Shown here piece by piece: positions 1-11,110 of a DNA stretch of 64,000 nt. Position 1 is the first letter of the stretch. Every line of letters starts with the position of its first letter. The stretch is from Limnomonas spitsbergensis. Its lineage: Eukaryota > Chlorophyta > Chlorophyceae > Chlamydomonadales. The stretch covers positions 4,960,001 through 5,024,000 of the forward strand of contig JAYJMM010000116.1 in NCBI GenBank assembly GCA_037349105.1, in the 5' to 3' direction. Both the position numbers and the translations under genes were made by a program. The notes below the pieces were generated by a model. The model saw only the letters and a program-made list of their open reading frames with translations, did no database searches and had not been told where the DNA came from.

Positions 1-295
1 TCGTGTGAGCCAGAGGTGCCTTTGATGTGAGCTACGTAACACAAAGAAACAGACCAGGTTAAATCTGCGCTTGATGGGGGTTGACCCCCCGGTGGTATCA
101 CACTAGATAGCGTGAGCAACTTCGGTGGTATCACACTAGATAGGGTGAGCAACTTCGGTGCCAAACCAAGGGAGAAGTTGGTAGAAGTTGCTAGCAACCT
201 CTGGACAATATTCAAACCTCAGCAAACGCAGTCTTCTGCATTTTTACTGTCGTCTGCACTTCCAATATATTCCACAATGAAATTATAACGGGACC

Positions 296-1467
296 ATGAC
301 ATTCGGCAGACTGTCCTACACCTCTTCAGATAAAGGAGGGGCACCTGTGCGTTCTCTGTCCCTGGAATTGAGGGGTGCAGTAATATACAACCTTGAATTA
401 GGGGTGGGCTACGTGGAGCAACCTCGCACAAAGCAAGACCTGGACTTGGCGCTTCTCGACATTCGTTCCGCGCTGCTGTCTCCGTGGAAGAGGGACAAGC
501 ATGGTATCCATGGGCCGAAGCCCGTCTCTAAGTACCTGTCCAACGGCGAGTTCACATTCGAGCTAGCCCAGCAGATGACGAGCAGGGACAAGTCGACGAC
601 CGCCTGGGACGAAGCCCTGCAGTTCTACAGGCTAGTGGTACGAATGCTTTGAGTGATGCATCAGACATGTCCCTTTCCATGCATTCTCCCATGTAGTGGT
701 CCATTTTCTAGTCAATGTCTTCCAGTGGTCAATGTCTTCCAGTTTTTCATGCCCTGACCTGCCCTGACCTGCCCTGACCCTCCATGCTGCTCATTATGCT
801 GCTCAGATTTGGGACCCCTGGCTGTGGACAGACAAACATCCTCACCATCTGTGCCCGGTGGAGGATTGCAAGGCTCCCCTGCACAGCAATGGGGACTGCA
901 TGAGCACCAAGCTACTGAAAGGGCTAGGTGGTGAAGACAAGGATGCTTTCCTGATGACCAGGCGCTGGGAGTGCCAGGACCCCCATGGTGTCCATGCCAG
1001 GTTCAAGCAGCTAAAGCAGCCCATGCCGGAGAAAAACTACCTCGACACTGATGCCTGCATGCGAGCACAGCTGCCAAGTGATGTGAAAGAGAGGTAGGAA
1101 GTCTTGATTTCAGAGTGGATAACAACGTGTTATGGGCATTGGGGTGCGGTTGCACGCATGAGCTTGTCACGTGTGCAAATGTCAGGTGAATAGACAGCAT
1201 TTGAACATGCTCATTGCAGAACCAATGAATGTATTGAATGTCAGATAAACATATCAGCATTGTCAACCCTGGTTGCATGCCCTTTTCACACTCTCATGTG
1301 TCCTGGCCTGTAGGTATCCATTCAAGCAGTACCAAACTGCTGGCGGTGTCCTCACGGATGGAGCAGCTCTGTATTATTCAACTGGCTCTGGCAACGGCGT
1401 GTCAACCACCCACCTGACTGACACCCGAATGACATGCGGAGCCGGAGCTGGGCTGCAGTCAGAGTAG
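296..1467 (+). CDS. Zinc-binding DUF6729-like protein, three-exon model
   Basis: Three open segments join in phase: 296-637 (donor GTACGA), 807-1093 (acceptor GCTCAG, donor GTAGGA, phase 2) and 1314-1467 (acceptor TGTAG, stop TAG). The model gives about 260 residues. The second exon reads a tryptophan-rich lead-in (WDPWLWTDKHP), a paired-cysteine unit (CPVEDC), then basic residues, RRWECQD, and LPSDVKERYPF across the splice. From memory this order (CP..C, R..C, LP...FP) matches the DUF6729 zinc-binding module found in transposon-associated proteins of algae and animals. The ATG at 296 follows no obvious promoter and the first exon has no recognised domain, so the 5' end may be incomplete. The C-terminus after YSTGSGNG looks abrupt, so this may be a truncated copy. 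Family assignment is moderate; the exon phasing is the stronger evidence. Confidence 0.45.
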
Positions 1468-1833
1468 AGCACGCTGAGAGGACGTCTGCTCTTTCAAAGC
1501 AGTCCATGATTCAGAAACCAATGGTGAGGCTAACACATATCCTGGACTTCATAGCCATAAATGTCTATTTGTCTCACAACTTGCCTTTGTCAAGATAGTC
1601 CAATGTTCCAGAAGCATGGTCAACTGGCATGCAGTAAAGCCATTTTAGGGATGACCATGCACTGATCCAGGCCTCCTCATTTTTAGGTTAGCTCCTGCCT
1701 ATACAATCGATTTAGGGATTACCATGCACTGATCCAGGCCTCCTCATTTTGTTAGGGATATAGCTCATGTCTATACCATTTGTTTAGGGATCACCATGCA
1801 CTGCCCAAGGCTAGCTCCTGTTAAATCCCCTTT

Positions 1834-3239
1834 TTGGACAAGTTGGCCCCCCAATGCCCCAAGAACTGCTTGACTTGGGCAGGCACAACAGCACATATGT
1901 GGCAGCAGCTCATGCAGCGGCCTGGATCTGCTGCCACCCCCCTGTCTCAGCTGCTGATGTCTGCTGGAGCCCACAACAACATGCACCAGCATGGAGGTGC
2001 GGCCTCCCCCCTGTCTCAGCTGCTGATGTCTGATGGAGCCCACAGCAGCATGCAGCAGCCTGAAGGTGCGGCCTCCCCCTTGTCTCAGCTGCTTATGTCT
2101 GTTGGAGCCCACAGCATCATGCAGCAGCCTGGAGATGCTGCCACCCCCTGCCTAAGCCTGCTGGAGCCCGCAACAGCATGCAGCAGCCTGGATCTGCTGC
2201 CACCCCCCTGTCTCAGCTGTCTAGGCCTGCTGGAGCCCGCAGCAGCATGCAGCAGCCTGGAGCTGCTGCCACCCCCATGTCTCAGCTGTCTAGGCCTGCT
2301 GGAGGCCACAGCAGCATGCAACAGCATGGAGCTGCTGCCCCCCCCCTGTCTCAGCTGTCTAGGCCTGCTGGAGCCCACAGCAGCATGCTGCAGCCTGGAG
2401 CTGCTGCCACCCCTTTGTACCTGATGGCTAGAGCTGCTGGAGCTCAGGTCATGCTTCAACAGCCTGGAGCTGCTGCCACCCCCCTTGGCCTGCCATCTTC
2501 GTTGGACAGCCAGGTCCTTTTACAGGAGTGCCCTAGGCTCAAGAGGCCTGCTCCTCAGGATAAGGCACCCAACAAGCAGGCCAAGGTGGGTGTGGTCAAG
2601 TCCAATCAGAGGAAAGGGATGTGGCTCAGGCACCATGTGGGGGCTAAGCGTGCTACATTGTCGTCAGCATGCACGCCTATCAGTACCCCATCAGAGATAT
2701 CCCTGTTCAACCAACTCTTCCCCAAGTTCTCCGGCAAAGGACGGATGACATACTGGGATGCAATGGCTAGGGAGTTCAATAATGAGGTGGTTCATGCCCT
2801 GGGCCAACAGCAGTCCGCAGGGGCCCAGGGCAACAGCCTCAGTCCAAAGGCCTCGAGGCAGCTGCTTGAATTCCAGAAGAGGGTCACCAACGAGCTGTGT
2901 AGGAGGGACACTGCTGCTTTGAGTGAGGCACTGAGCTGCACATCCATGCAGCCCCCTCCCTTGACTCCTGGTGTGCAGAACGCCATCGACGCCATCAGCC
3001 TGGTTCTGGATGCAGCCAAGGCCATCAAGAGGATGGACAGTGCTTCTCCAGCATCAGCTGCTGCTCTTGTTGTGTCCAGGATGCAGTTTGCCAGCAAGGC
3101 CAAGGAGAACAAGGGCACACGGCATGGGGAGGGACAGAAGAGGTGTGCTGCTTGCAACACGATGCCTAAGGATGGCGTCGGGTTGTATCAGCACCGGGCC
3201 ACTTGTGAGGCATACCAGGCAAAGTATGGGAAGAAGTAG
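1834..3239 (+). pseudogene. Repeat-rich protein with C-terminal C2HC finger, frameshifted
   Basis: Two overlapping frames (1834-2424 and 2178-3239) both read the same 23-residue repeat (QQPGAAATPLSQL-like) in its natural frame. The copy at about 2140-2165 is 10 bases shorter than its neighbours and shifts the frame, so this copy is probably broken. After the array the protein has a basic stretch (KRPAPQDKAPNKQAK), a conserved-looking block (LFNQLFPKFSGKGRM, YWDAMAREFNNEV), an alpha-helical section, and a C-terminal Cys-x2-Cys-x12-His-x3-Cys finger (CAACNT to HRATC). The stop is TAG at 3237-3239. I do not recognise the family. It may be the second gene or the 3' part of the same mobile unit as the DUF6729-like gene just upstream. 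An intron in the short repeat copy, instead of a deletion, cannot be excluded. Confidence 0.4.
1905..2480 (+). repeat. 69-bp coding minisatellite
   Basis: About eight copies of a 69-bp unit (23 codons); for example the string CTAGGCCTGC recurs at 2221, 2290 and 2359. The period is a multiple of three, so copy gain or loss would preserve frame. The exception is the copy near 2150, which lacks 10 bases. Confidence 0.8.
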
Positions 3240-6200
3240 GGTGTGTTCTTCACTTCTGCAACCTCTACTCATGCTTCAGAATGCTGACTGATTCATTTGG
3301 CATTTGAGATCAATTATGGATTCAGACAGGATTAACAAGGAGCATGAATGCCAGCATGCTTGCTATTTTGTTTGGTTTGTTAATTTAATTTTAAATTCAG
3401 AACAACCAGAAACATTGGCAGTACTTTCCTGTACTTTTTGGAATGTGTGAATTGGATTTGTCTGATCAGGCCATGTAGGAGCCTGAGTATGGATGAGAAG
3501 CTTTGCATGAAGTTGGATACAAGAACGGCTCGTTATCTTGGTTTGTTTCATGGCTGACCTGCAATTTTTTCTGTGCATGCATGCTGCCTACAGAGTGAGA
3601 GGTGTGACTGTGTATCCCGAGTGTGGGATGTGAGGCCGCTGCCACTTTTGTCGTCTGATGACCGACAACTGGCATGCATAAGCAGAATATATTTAATAGC
3701 AAGTTCAATAACAACTGGGTCGCCCTCGAGGCCCACTGCAATTCGGCGGTCGGTACATGCAACTTCCCCCTTGAGGCAGATCACGTGCTGCAACTTCTCC
3801 CATAGATGCGCCTACGGTCTAAGAAGTTGCTCTGTTAATATCGCGTGCAGCGCAGCGCGCTGCACGCGTCTTCCTATTTCCCCCTACTTCCACACATTCT
3901 CTCCCTATGTAGTTGCTATTTCCCCCCCCCCGTCAATGATTGCTCGACAGTGTCCAGCCAGGATATGGAAACTGAATTTCACATCTCAGATCTAGATCTC
4001 GGCGGTTTAGTTATCGCGAAATATTCTAATCGACCACGTTATAAGAGTTCTCTTCTCCTCGACTGCCATAAGCGTGCCAAAGGTGCCTTCGGCTGACGGC
4101 AACACCCTTCTCTGCTTCTGCCAGCCAGCAAGCTCATTGCAATAATAATGCTGAAAATTGGAGGTCCCGACCTGCCAACTAGGCAATAACTGAGATCCGG
4201 GTTCAGAGAATGTGCAAGCTGCTTCGAAGGCGCGGGTGAGGAGCGCAAAAGGCAGCGCGGGGGGGCGCATGGCGATGTGCAACTTGAGGACTTCATCACC
4301 AGGGGCAAGGGCAAACTAGCCAAAGCCTCTGCACTTTTGTGGGGCGGCTGAACCCTTCAATAGAGGAGGGAACACCGGCGGACTGCGACTTCTGCTGCAG
4401 GTGATGAGAAGGGGGCACACAAAGGGAGCATGGTCACATTTCCGGAGCTGAGGAGGAGGGAGCTAAATCGGTGTTCTTACCGTGGATCCACTTTAGCTCC
4501 GCTCGTAATTAAATAATTATTGTGTGCGCGGACATGGGTGCGCGTTAATATTAATTCAAAAATTGCCGTTGCGCGGAGCGTCAGTCAGGTGCCCAAACAA
4601 CTATTTTGGGGGTGCGCGGTATGAATTAAAAACAGCACTTATTACAAAAATTTGCGCGCTAGCTCTTGACTGTTTGATTCGACATCCGTTCAGTCATCCT
4701 TGTGAAAGCCCAAATAGCCCTGCATGGTAACACTACTGATGACTCAGATGAGCACTACCGGTACTCATAGGTAGCATTACTGCTCAGTTCAGCCTCCATC
4801 CACTCGGCTCGCCAGTCGAATCTGAATTTTGACTACCGTATGATGACTTCGAACCGTAGACCTCAGGGTGGACTGCTAAGTTCCATAGTACCACTAAGCC
4901 CCCCGGGCCCCAATAGCCACACGTTTCTTAACTTAGTTTGACTGTACTGGCTGAAAGTGCTACGCGGACGGAAATTTTAAAGTATTTCCACTGATGCGCG
5001 ATGTTTAATTAAATTTCGTGTTGCGCGATGTTTAATTAAATTAAAATTTCGACCGTTTTTTAAATTCTTTTCGGGGTGCGCGGCCGGAAAAAAAATCTTC
5101 TTTTGGGGGGTGCGCGGAGTTAAAGTGTTTTTACGGTATTTTTGAAGTCTGTGGGAAAGAAGTCAGGATCATCACATGGCCAATGTGATGATAGCAACAT
5201 TTTCATGACTATGCCACTCATGGCACCTTCCTGATGTGGCATCTATCTGCGCTCCGTATATATATATATACATATGCAGCCTTAGCCCTCACACCAGCAT
5301 GTGCTCTGGCTGAATCCTCAAGCATGGCTTTTGCCTCATGCTTACCTGAGACCTAGGCTGTGTGTCAAACATGATATAAAACCGGCGCATGTACAGTGGT
5401 GCAAACCTATCATTTGGCACTGTGTGGCTGGGTTTATTGCGCCTTGGGGATACTTGAGAGCGCAAGGCACCGCCTTAAGTCACCGAATAGGTGCTCTCGG
5501 GCTCTCACAGGTGTGCACTCTTCGCTGCACAAGCATTCAAGCATTGATCCATGAATTTGAGCAGATTGATGCTGCCTAGTGCCTACCTCTTCACCTACCT
5601 ACGACCGAGCCTCCACCCACAGCCCATCCGTGATGGCTACTGATAAATTTCGGACTGCGCTTTTACTGCTAGCAAAACCTGTTGACCAGGTGCCTCTAGA
5701 GCAATCTATCAAATTTCACGATGGCATATTCAAATCCTGTTGTCAACAACATCTTCCCGATTTCTTCCGAAAATGGCAGAACAGCTCATGTTTGCTGGCT
5801 CATCACTGCCATGTCAGTAGATGCCTTTCCCCAACCACGTTTGTTTGCCCACTCAACAGGTTTCGGAGGCGATATGTCGCTGGGGTGCAGCCGAAAGCTG
5901 GTGAGTTGGGGGAAGGCATATGTTGTGGCGTGCGTAACCTTGGAGCGCGCACAAGCCCGTACCTCTAATCTTAGCGCGCGCAGCATGGTGGCGTTTACGT
6001 GATCGTGATGCGCGCATGCATACGCGCTTTGGCATACCCTCAACATGCTTCTTAACAAGGGGGTCCAAGCTTTCCTCAGAGATGTTGTATGGACTAGGCT
6101 GGTATGGTGACTTTCTGTAGCCTCACCATGCTCAAGGGGGCAGCACGTTTGGGCTGCTTGTGGCCCTTGCCAGTTCTGTACATAAGACGATGGTGCAGTG

Positions 6201-6310
6201 TAATAGTGGCACCCGCGGGAATTTCTGCAGTGACCACCGTGATGTGGGTGCGAAGCCCGGGTGGCGGGGCCCTGGGACGGGCGCCGAGGAGTGCCTGCCC
6301 TTGTCATTGA
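3240..6310. other. Intergenic, partly AT-rich, no supported gene
   Basis: Short open frames here are scattered on both strands and none has a recognisable domain or splice logic. From 4500 to 5150 the sequence is AT-rich with repeated phrases such as GGTGCGCGG and TTTAATTAAATT. At 4845-4915 (minus strand) there is a GGTTCGAAG string resembling a Pol III B box, but no tRNA folds. A TATATATATATA run lies near 5250. The right edge (6305-6310, CATTGA) is the left flank of the retroelement. Confidence 0.6.
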
Positions 6311-6955
6311 TGTCACGGTATAATGCAGTATACGTGCCAAAACCGTAGGGACCGCTGACGCGTCCCCGTAGACTCCGCAGCTTCCCTGCGGAGCCCCCTT
6401 TTTAGGGTTAGGAGCCCAGCTTCCCACTTTCGGGAAGGTCTGAGGCAGGATTTCCCGTACTAAGTAAATAGGGCTTGCCGGGACCTTTGAATCCCGGCTT
6501 GCACGCTTGACATTTACTTCGTTCCTTTTAAGTGGACAGGCCTCTAATTGTAATCAGCACCGGCTATCATCCCAAGATATACCCTGTGAATACCAATAAC
6601 GCCAGTACCACGAAGGCACGAAGACGATCAAGCCTAGTTCAGCCTCAGAGCCGACATAGCAACCTAGTAATCCTCAGCTAGATGCCCAGCCCGACCTAGG
6701 ACACCGTCCGCAGTCTACGGCTACGACATCCCCCGCTTCACGCGGTAAGTGACTCAGCGACCCGACAGATCAGCTATCTGAAGGGCCAGCAGTTTAGCTT
6801 TACAAGTGACCAGCTCCGTGTCTGTCATCTAGAAGTTCCAGCCACAGCTTAACGCGCTGCGCATCCGCGGCCAGTGTGTAGTCACTGAGTCCGCCCGTAG
6901 GCGTCCGCCACTATGTGGGGAAGAAGTCCGCCACGGACCCGAAGCAAACCTCTCG
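6311..6955 (+). repeat. Split direct repeat A1
   Basis: This begins TGTCACGGTATAATGCAG and is matched by A2 at 16999-17644 with about six differences. It is not followed by the B segment, unlike A2. Identity ends exactly at CCTCTCG. The next 23 bases (6956-6978) are the perfect reverse complement of 6516-6538 inside A1. Confidence 0.9.
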
Positions 6956-6978
6956 TGTCCACTTAAAAGGAACGAAGT
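6956..6978 (+). repeat. 23-bp inverted copy of an A1 internal segment
   Basis: Positions 6956-6978 are the exact reverse complement of 6516-6538, giving a potential stem that would enclose the right two thirds of A1. The copy lies immediately after the A1 edge, where A2 instead continues into B2. It might mark the internal boundary used during replication or circle formation; that role is inference. Confidence 0.75.
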
Positions 6979-7319
6979 GGATCTTGCCTAATCAGCCTGA
7001 CCCAACGAATCCTGCTAAAGGTGTATGTGCTGTGGAGCTTGGAATTTCTTTTTGAGACAGCGGATCTGCTTTGGACAGCTAGAAATCACTGAGCAGAGGA
7101 TTCTTCATAGATATTCCAAGTCAATCCCTGCTTGCGCTGGGCGTGGCAACCCAGAAGCAGACGTAGCTTGAAGATCAGGCTGTGGAGTTATAAACCCAGC
7201 TGATAGTGCCTGTGCACCTGGACTTGCCTTTGTGGTGGAGTGCAAATTCCCAAGTGTTGACAGAAGTGGATCTGCGGATCAGTGATTAAGTGGATTGCTG
7301 AGGCCGAGACTTCAGTGAC

Positions 7320-7725
7320 CCAAGGCTGTGTGCAGGAATCACCGAAAGCTGCAGAACGCAGCTTGAGAGGAGCCTGCGAAGCTCGAGGAGCAATCTGCGC
7401 TGCGAAGCGGAAGGAAATAGCGGACGAGACCCGCTATACGCGGAATCATCCAAGGCTGCAGTCGCAGCTTGAGCGGAGCCTGTGGAGCCCGAAGGAAGCT
7501 GCGCTGCGAAGCGGAAGGAAATAGCGGACGAGACCCGCTATACGCGGAATCATCCAAGGCTGCAGTCGCAGCTTGAGCGGAGCCTGCGGAGCCCGAGGAG
7601 GAAGCCGCGCTGCGAAGCGGAAGGAAATAGCGGACGAGACCCGCTATACGCGGAATCATCCAAGGCTGCAGAACGCAGCTTAAGAGGAGTCTGCGAAGCG
7701 CGAGGAGCAAACTGCGCTGCAACCC
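7320..7725 (+). repeat. About 105-bp leader tandem repeat with internal hairpin
   Basis: Roughly 3.5 copies of a 104-106-bp unit (CAAGGCTGCA at 7451, CAAGGC at 7555, CAAGGCTGCA at 7661). Each full unit contains ATAGCGG and CCGCTAT separated by seven bases, so each could fold into a small stem-loop. It lies in the presumed 5' leader, upstream of the first ATG-started open frame at 7905. Confidence 0.8.
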
Positions 7726-7904
7726 AGAAAGTGAAAATACCCGCCGGACCCATAAAAGAAAATTTTCCCGTGCTTGACCTGTCTAGCAAAAGCCTAACCA
7801 GCCTGCAGAAGGTAGAGGAGAACGGAAGCAGGCTTTAAGCTCGTGCCCAGTTGCTGTGAGCCCACACAGTCGAGCTGGCACAGCTGTTCAGCATCGATAG
7901 TACA

Positions 7905-10643
7905 ATGCAGGATGCCATTGTAGATCCCAACCGCCACCAGCACCCTGATACTGCAAGACGCAATGGGCGGATGACAGGAATGGAACCAGGGGACGACCCT
8001 ATGACACCTATAAATGCGGCTGTAGCCGAGGAAGCAAAGCAGATTTCCCTTGGCTTGTCGAGGGATGAATACGCAGGGATGGGGGACAAGGCCATGGGGG
8101 TTGTTAGTTCTCGAACCTTGGATGCGAGTACGGTGCACAGTGAAGTGACACGCAGGGGTATCGGACGAGGCGGCACCGCGCGCATCCCGACGGGGCTGAG
8201 CCAGGAGGGAGAGCGGTGGCCGGTTCCCGACGATGAATCCCTGGACCCGACCTCGGAGCCACCCACTGAGAGGTCGCAGACCGGTGGTGTTGGAGAGGGA
8301 GGCGGGCCAGAGGAACCTCCGGTGGACCTGCCTGTCGGGGCAGGGACACGGAGCAGCGAGGTCAAGATGGATCTCCAGGTGTCGCACACAGAGATCGGCC
8401 GAGATGAGCCAGTGCCCCAATCAACCCCGGATTTTTTGAGGCAGGGTCTGGAATATGCGCAGGGGTTGAAGCTGGGAGGAGGCACCCCTGAGTTGGTTTT
8501 GGATCCAGATACGGCAGTGTCGCACACAGAGATCGGCCGGGGTGAGCCAGTGCCCCAATCAACCCCGGATTTTTTGAGGCAGGGCCTGGAATACGCGCAG
8601 TGGTTGAAACTGGTAGGAGGTGCATCTGAGTCGGCTCCAGATCCAAACACGGCTGTGTCGCAGCTCGGGGGCGCGGATCTATGCAGTGGGCCAGAATACG
8701 CGACGCAGAAGAGGCCGATGGGAGTGGCACGTGCTGCGCAACGCGTTAAAGACGAGAGTGGGACGATGCCCCGTGGTGGAAATCAGATGATCAGGAAACT
8801 TGCAGATCTGCAGCCGGTAGAGGGAGCAAAAGCCGCCACCACCGAGGGGGATCTGGCCCAGCCGGTAGGGTGGAAGATGCTAGGGCAGTGGGTCATTGGA
8901 GTGTGGAAAATTGTGTGTGACGCAGAGCAGGCGGGGTTAAGCAGTCTGGCTGTGCCCCAGCAACGCGCACCCTTGGAGGCACAGACCAGGTGTGTGGAGC
9001 AGCCAAGTATGCAGGTGTCCCCCAACGGCTGGTCCATTTTCGATATCCTCAGCAGTGAAGGTGAGCCAAGTCCCAGGCACCAACAGCAGACCCGAGGGAG
9101 TGCCTGTCCACCCAGGCAGGATAGCCCGGTAGCTAGCAAGCAGCTGCACCTGATCAACTGTGTTACGGCAGAGAGTGCCTGCCCACCCAGGCAGGATAGC
9201 CCGGTAGCTAGAGAGCAGCTGCACCTGATCAACTGTGTTACGGCAGAGAGTGCCTGCCCACCCAGGCAGGATAGCCCGGTAGCTAGCGAGCAGCTGCACC
9301 TGATCAACTGTGTTCCGAAGGGGAATGCCTGTCCACCCAAACCAGCGGCCGGTGGCTGCAAGCCAGGCCAACTGCATGTGCAAGCGTCACGGCTGTGTTT
9401 GCAGAGGGAAGCAGTTCCAGTGACACCTGTAATGATCGGTGGCTGCGAGCCGGGCCAACTGCAGGTGCAGGCGTCACGGCTGTGTTCGCAGAGGGAGGCA
9501 GTTCCTGTGACACCTGTGGTGGCCGGTGGCTGCGAGCCAGGCCAACTGCAGGTGCAGGCGTCACGGCTGCGTTTGCAGAGGGAGGCAGTTCCTGTAACAC
9601 CTGTAGTGATCGGTGACTGCGAGCCAGGCCAACTGCAGGTGCAAGCGTCACGACTGTGTTTACAGAGAGAGGCAGTTCCTGTGACACCTGTAGGGATCGA
9701 TGGCTGCGAGCCAGGCCAACTGCAGGTACATGCGTCACGGCTGTGTTTTCCGAGGGAGGCAGCCCATGTGACACCTGTGGTGGCCGGTGGCTGTGAGCCA
9801 GGCCAACTGCAGGAGCAGGCGTCACGGCTGTGTTTGCCGAGGGAGGCAGCCCATGTGACACCTGTGGTGGCCTGTGGCTGTGAGCCAGGCCAACTGCAGG
9901 TGCATGCGTTACGGCTGTGTTTGCAGAGGGAGGCAGTTCCTGTGACACCTGTGGTGGCCAGTGGCTGCGAGCCAGGCCAACTGCAGGTGCAGGCGTCACG
10001 ACGGTGCTTGCAGAGGGAGGCAGCTCATGTGCCACCTGTGGTGACCGGTGGCCACGAGCCGTGCCAACTGCAGGTGCATGCGTCACGGCTGTGTTTGCCG
10101 AGGGAGGCAGCCCATGAGACACCTGTGGTGGCCGGTGGCTGTGAGCCAGGCCAACTGCAAGTGCAGGCGTCACGGCTGTGTTTGCAACAGAGTGAGGCAG
10201 ATCATGTGACACCTGTGGTGGCCGGTGACTGCGAGCCGGGCCAACTGCAGGTGCATGCGTCACGGCTGTGTTTGCCGAGTGAGGCAGTTCCTGTGACACC
10301 TGTGATGGCCGGTGGCTGCGAGCCGGGCCAAGTGCAGGTGCAGGCGTCACGGCTGTGTTTGCCGAGTGAGGCAGTTCCTGTGACACCTGTGGTGGCCAGT
10401 GGCTGTGAGCCAGGCCAACTGCAGGTGCAGGCGTCACGGCTGTGTTTGCAGAGGGAGGCAGTTCCTGCGACACCTGTGGTAATCAGTGGCTGCGAGCCAG
10501 GCCAACTGCAGGTGCAGGCGTCACGGCTGTGTTTGCCGAGGGAGGCACCCCATGAGACACCTGTGGTGGCCGGTGGCTGTGAGCCAGGCAAACTGCAGGT
10601 GCAGCGTCACGGCTGTGTTTGCAGATGGAGGACGTTCCTGTGA
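7905..10643 (+). pseudogene. Gag-like polyprotein, N-terminal part (ORF1), frameshifted at its end
   Basis: An ATG-started frame of 912 residues. It is built almost wholly of internal repeats: a 46-residue unit in two copies (from about 8381; SHTEIGR to DPDTAV), a 25-residue unit in three copies (from about 9100; ACPPRQDSPVA), and then the 29-residue array that continues into the next frame. Between them lies a short block (PVGWKMLGQWVIGVWKIVC) that resembles PIGWSMLVQDLEGLWKAVC in the next ORF, so the two parts share a duplicated motif. Near 10600 one G is missing relative to all sister repeat copies (GCAGCGTCAC instead of GCAGGCGTCAC). That moves the reading into the frame of the next segment and shows the two ORFs were once one. 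No enzymatic motif is visible. Confidence 0.6.
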
Positions 10644-11110
10644 CACCTGTGGTGGCCGGTGGCTGTAAGCCAGGCCAACTGCAGGTGCAGGCGTCACGAC
10701 GGTGCTTGCAGAGGGAGGCAGCTCATGTGACACCTGTGGTGACCGGTGGCCACGAGCCGTGCCAACTGCAGGTGCATGCGTCACGGCTGTGTTTGCAGAG
10801 GGAGGACGTTCCTGTGACACCTGTGGTGGCCAGTGGCTGTGAGCCAGGCCAACTGCAGGTGCAGGCGTCACGACGGTGCTTGCCGAGGGAGGCAGTTCCT
10901 GTGACATCTGTGGTGGCCAGTGGCTGTGAGCCAGGCCAACTGCAGGTGCAGGCGTCACGACGGTGCTTACAGAGGGAGGCAGCTCATGTGACACCTGTGG
11001 TGACCGGTGGCCACGAGCCGTGCCAACTGCAGGTGCATGCGTCACGGCGGTGTTTGCCGAGGGAGGCAGCCCATGTTCCACCTGTGGTGGCCGGTGGCTG
11101 CGAGCCGGAC
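9354..11110 (+). repeat. 87-bp coding tandem array (29-residue unit)
   Basis: About 20 copies of an 87-bp unit encoding GCEPGQLQVQASRLC and a linker ending VPVTPVV. The period is exact between the first copies (GGCTGC at 9354 and 9441). It crosses the frameshift between the first two open frames of the element. The opposite strand is also open over most of the array, a by-product of composition. Confidence 0.9.

Noticed and set aside
4845..4915. tRNA-like sequence on the minus strand
   Set aside because: A B-box-like GGTTCGAAG is present, but the T-arm and acceptor stems do not pair; at best a degenerate tRNA-derived SINE.
5786..6427. 213-residue minus-strand frame
   Set aside because: It crosses the left boundary of the retroelement at 6311, so it cannot be an old gene, and it has no domain.
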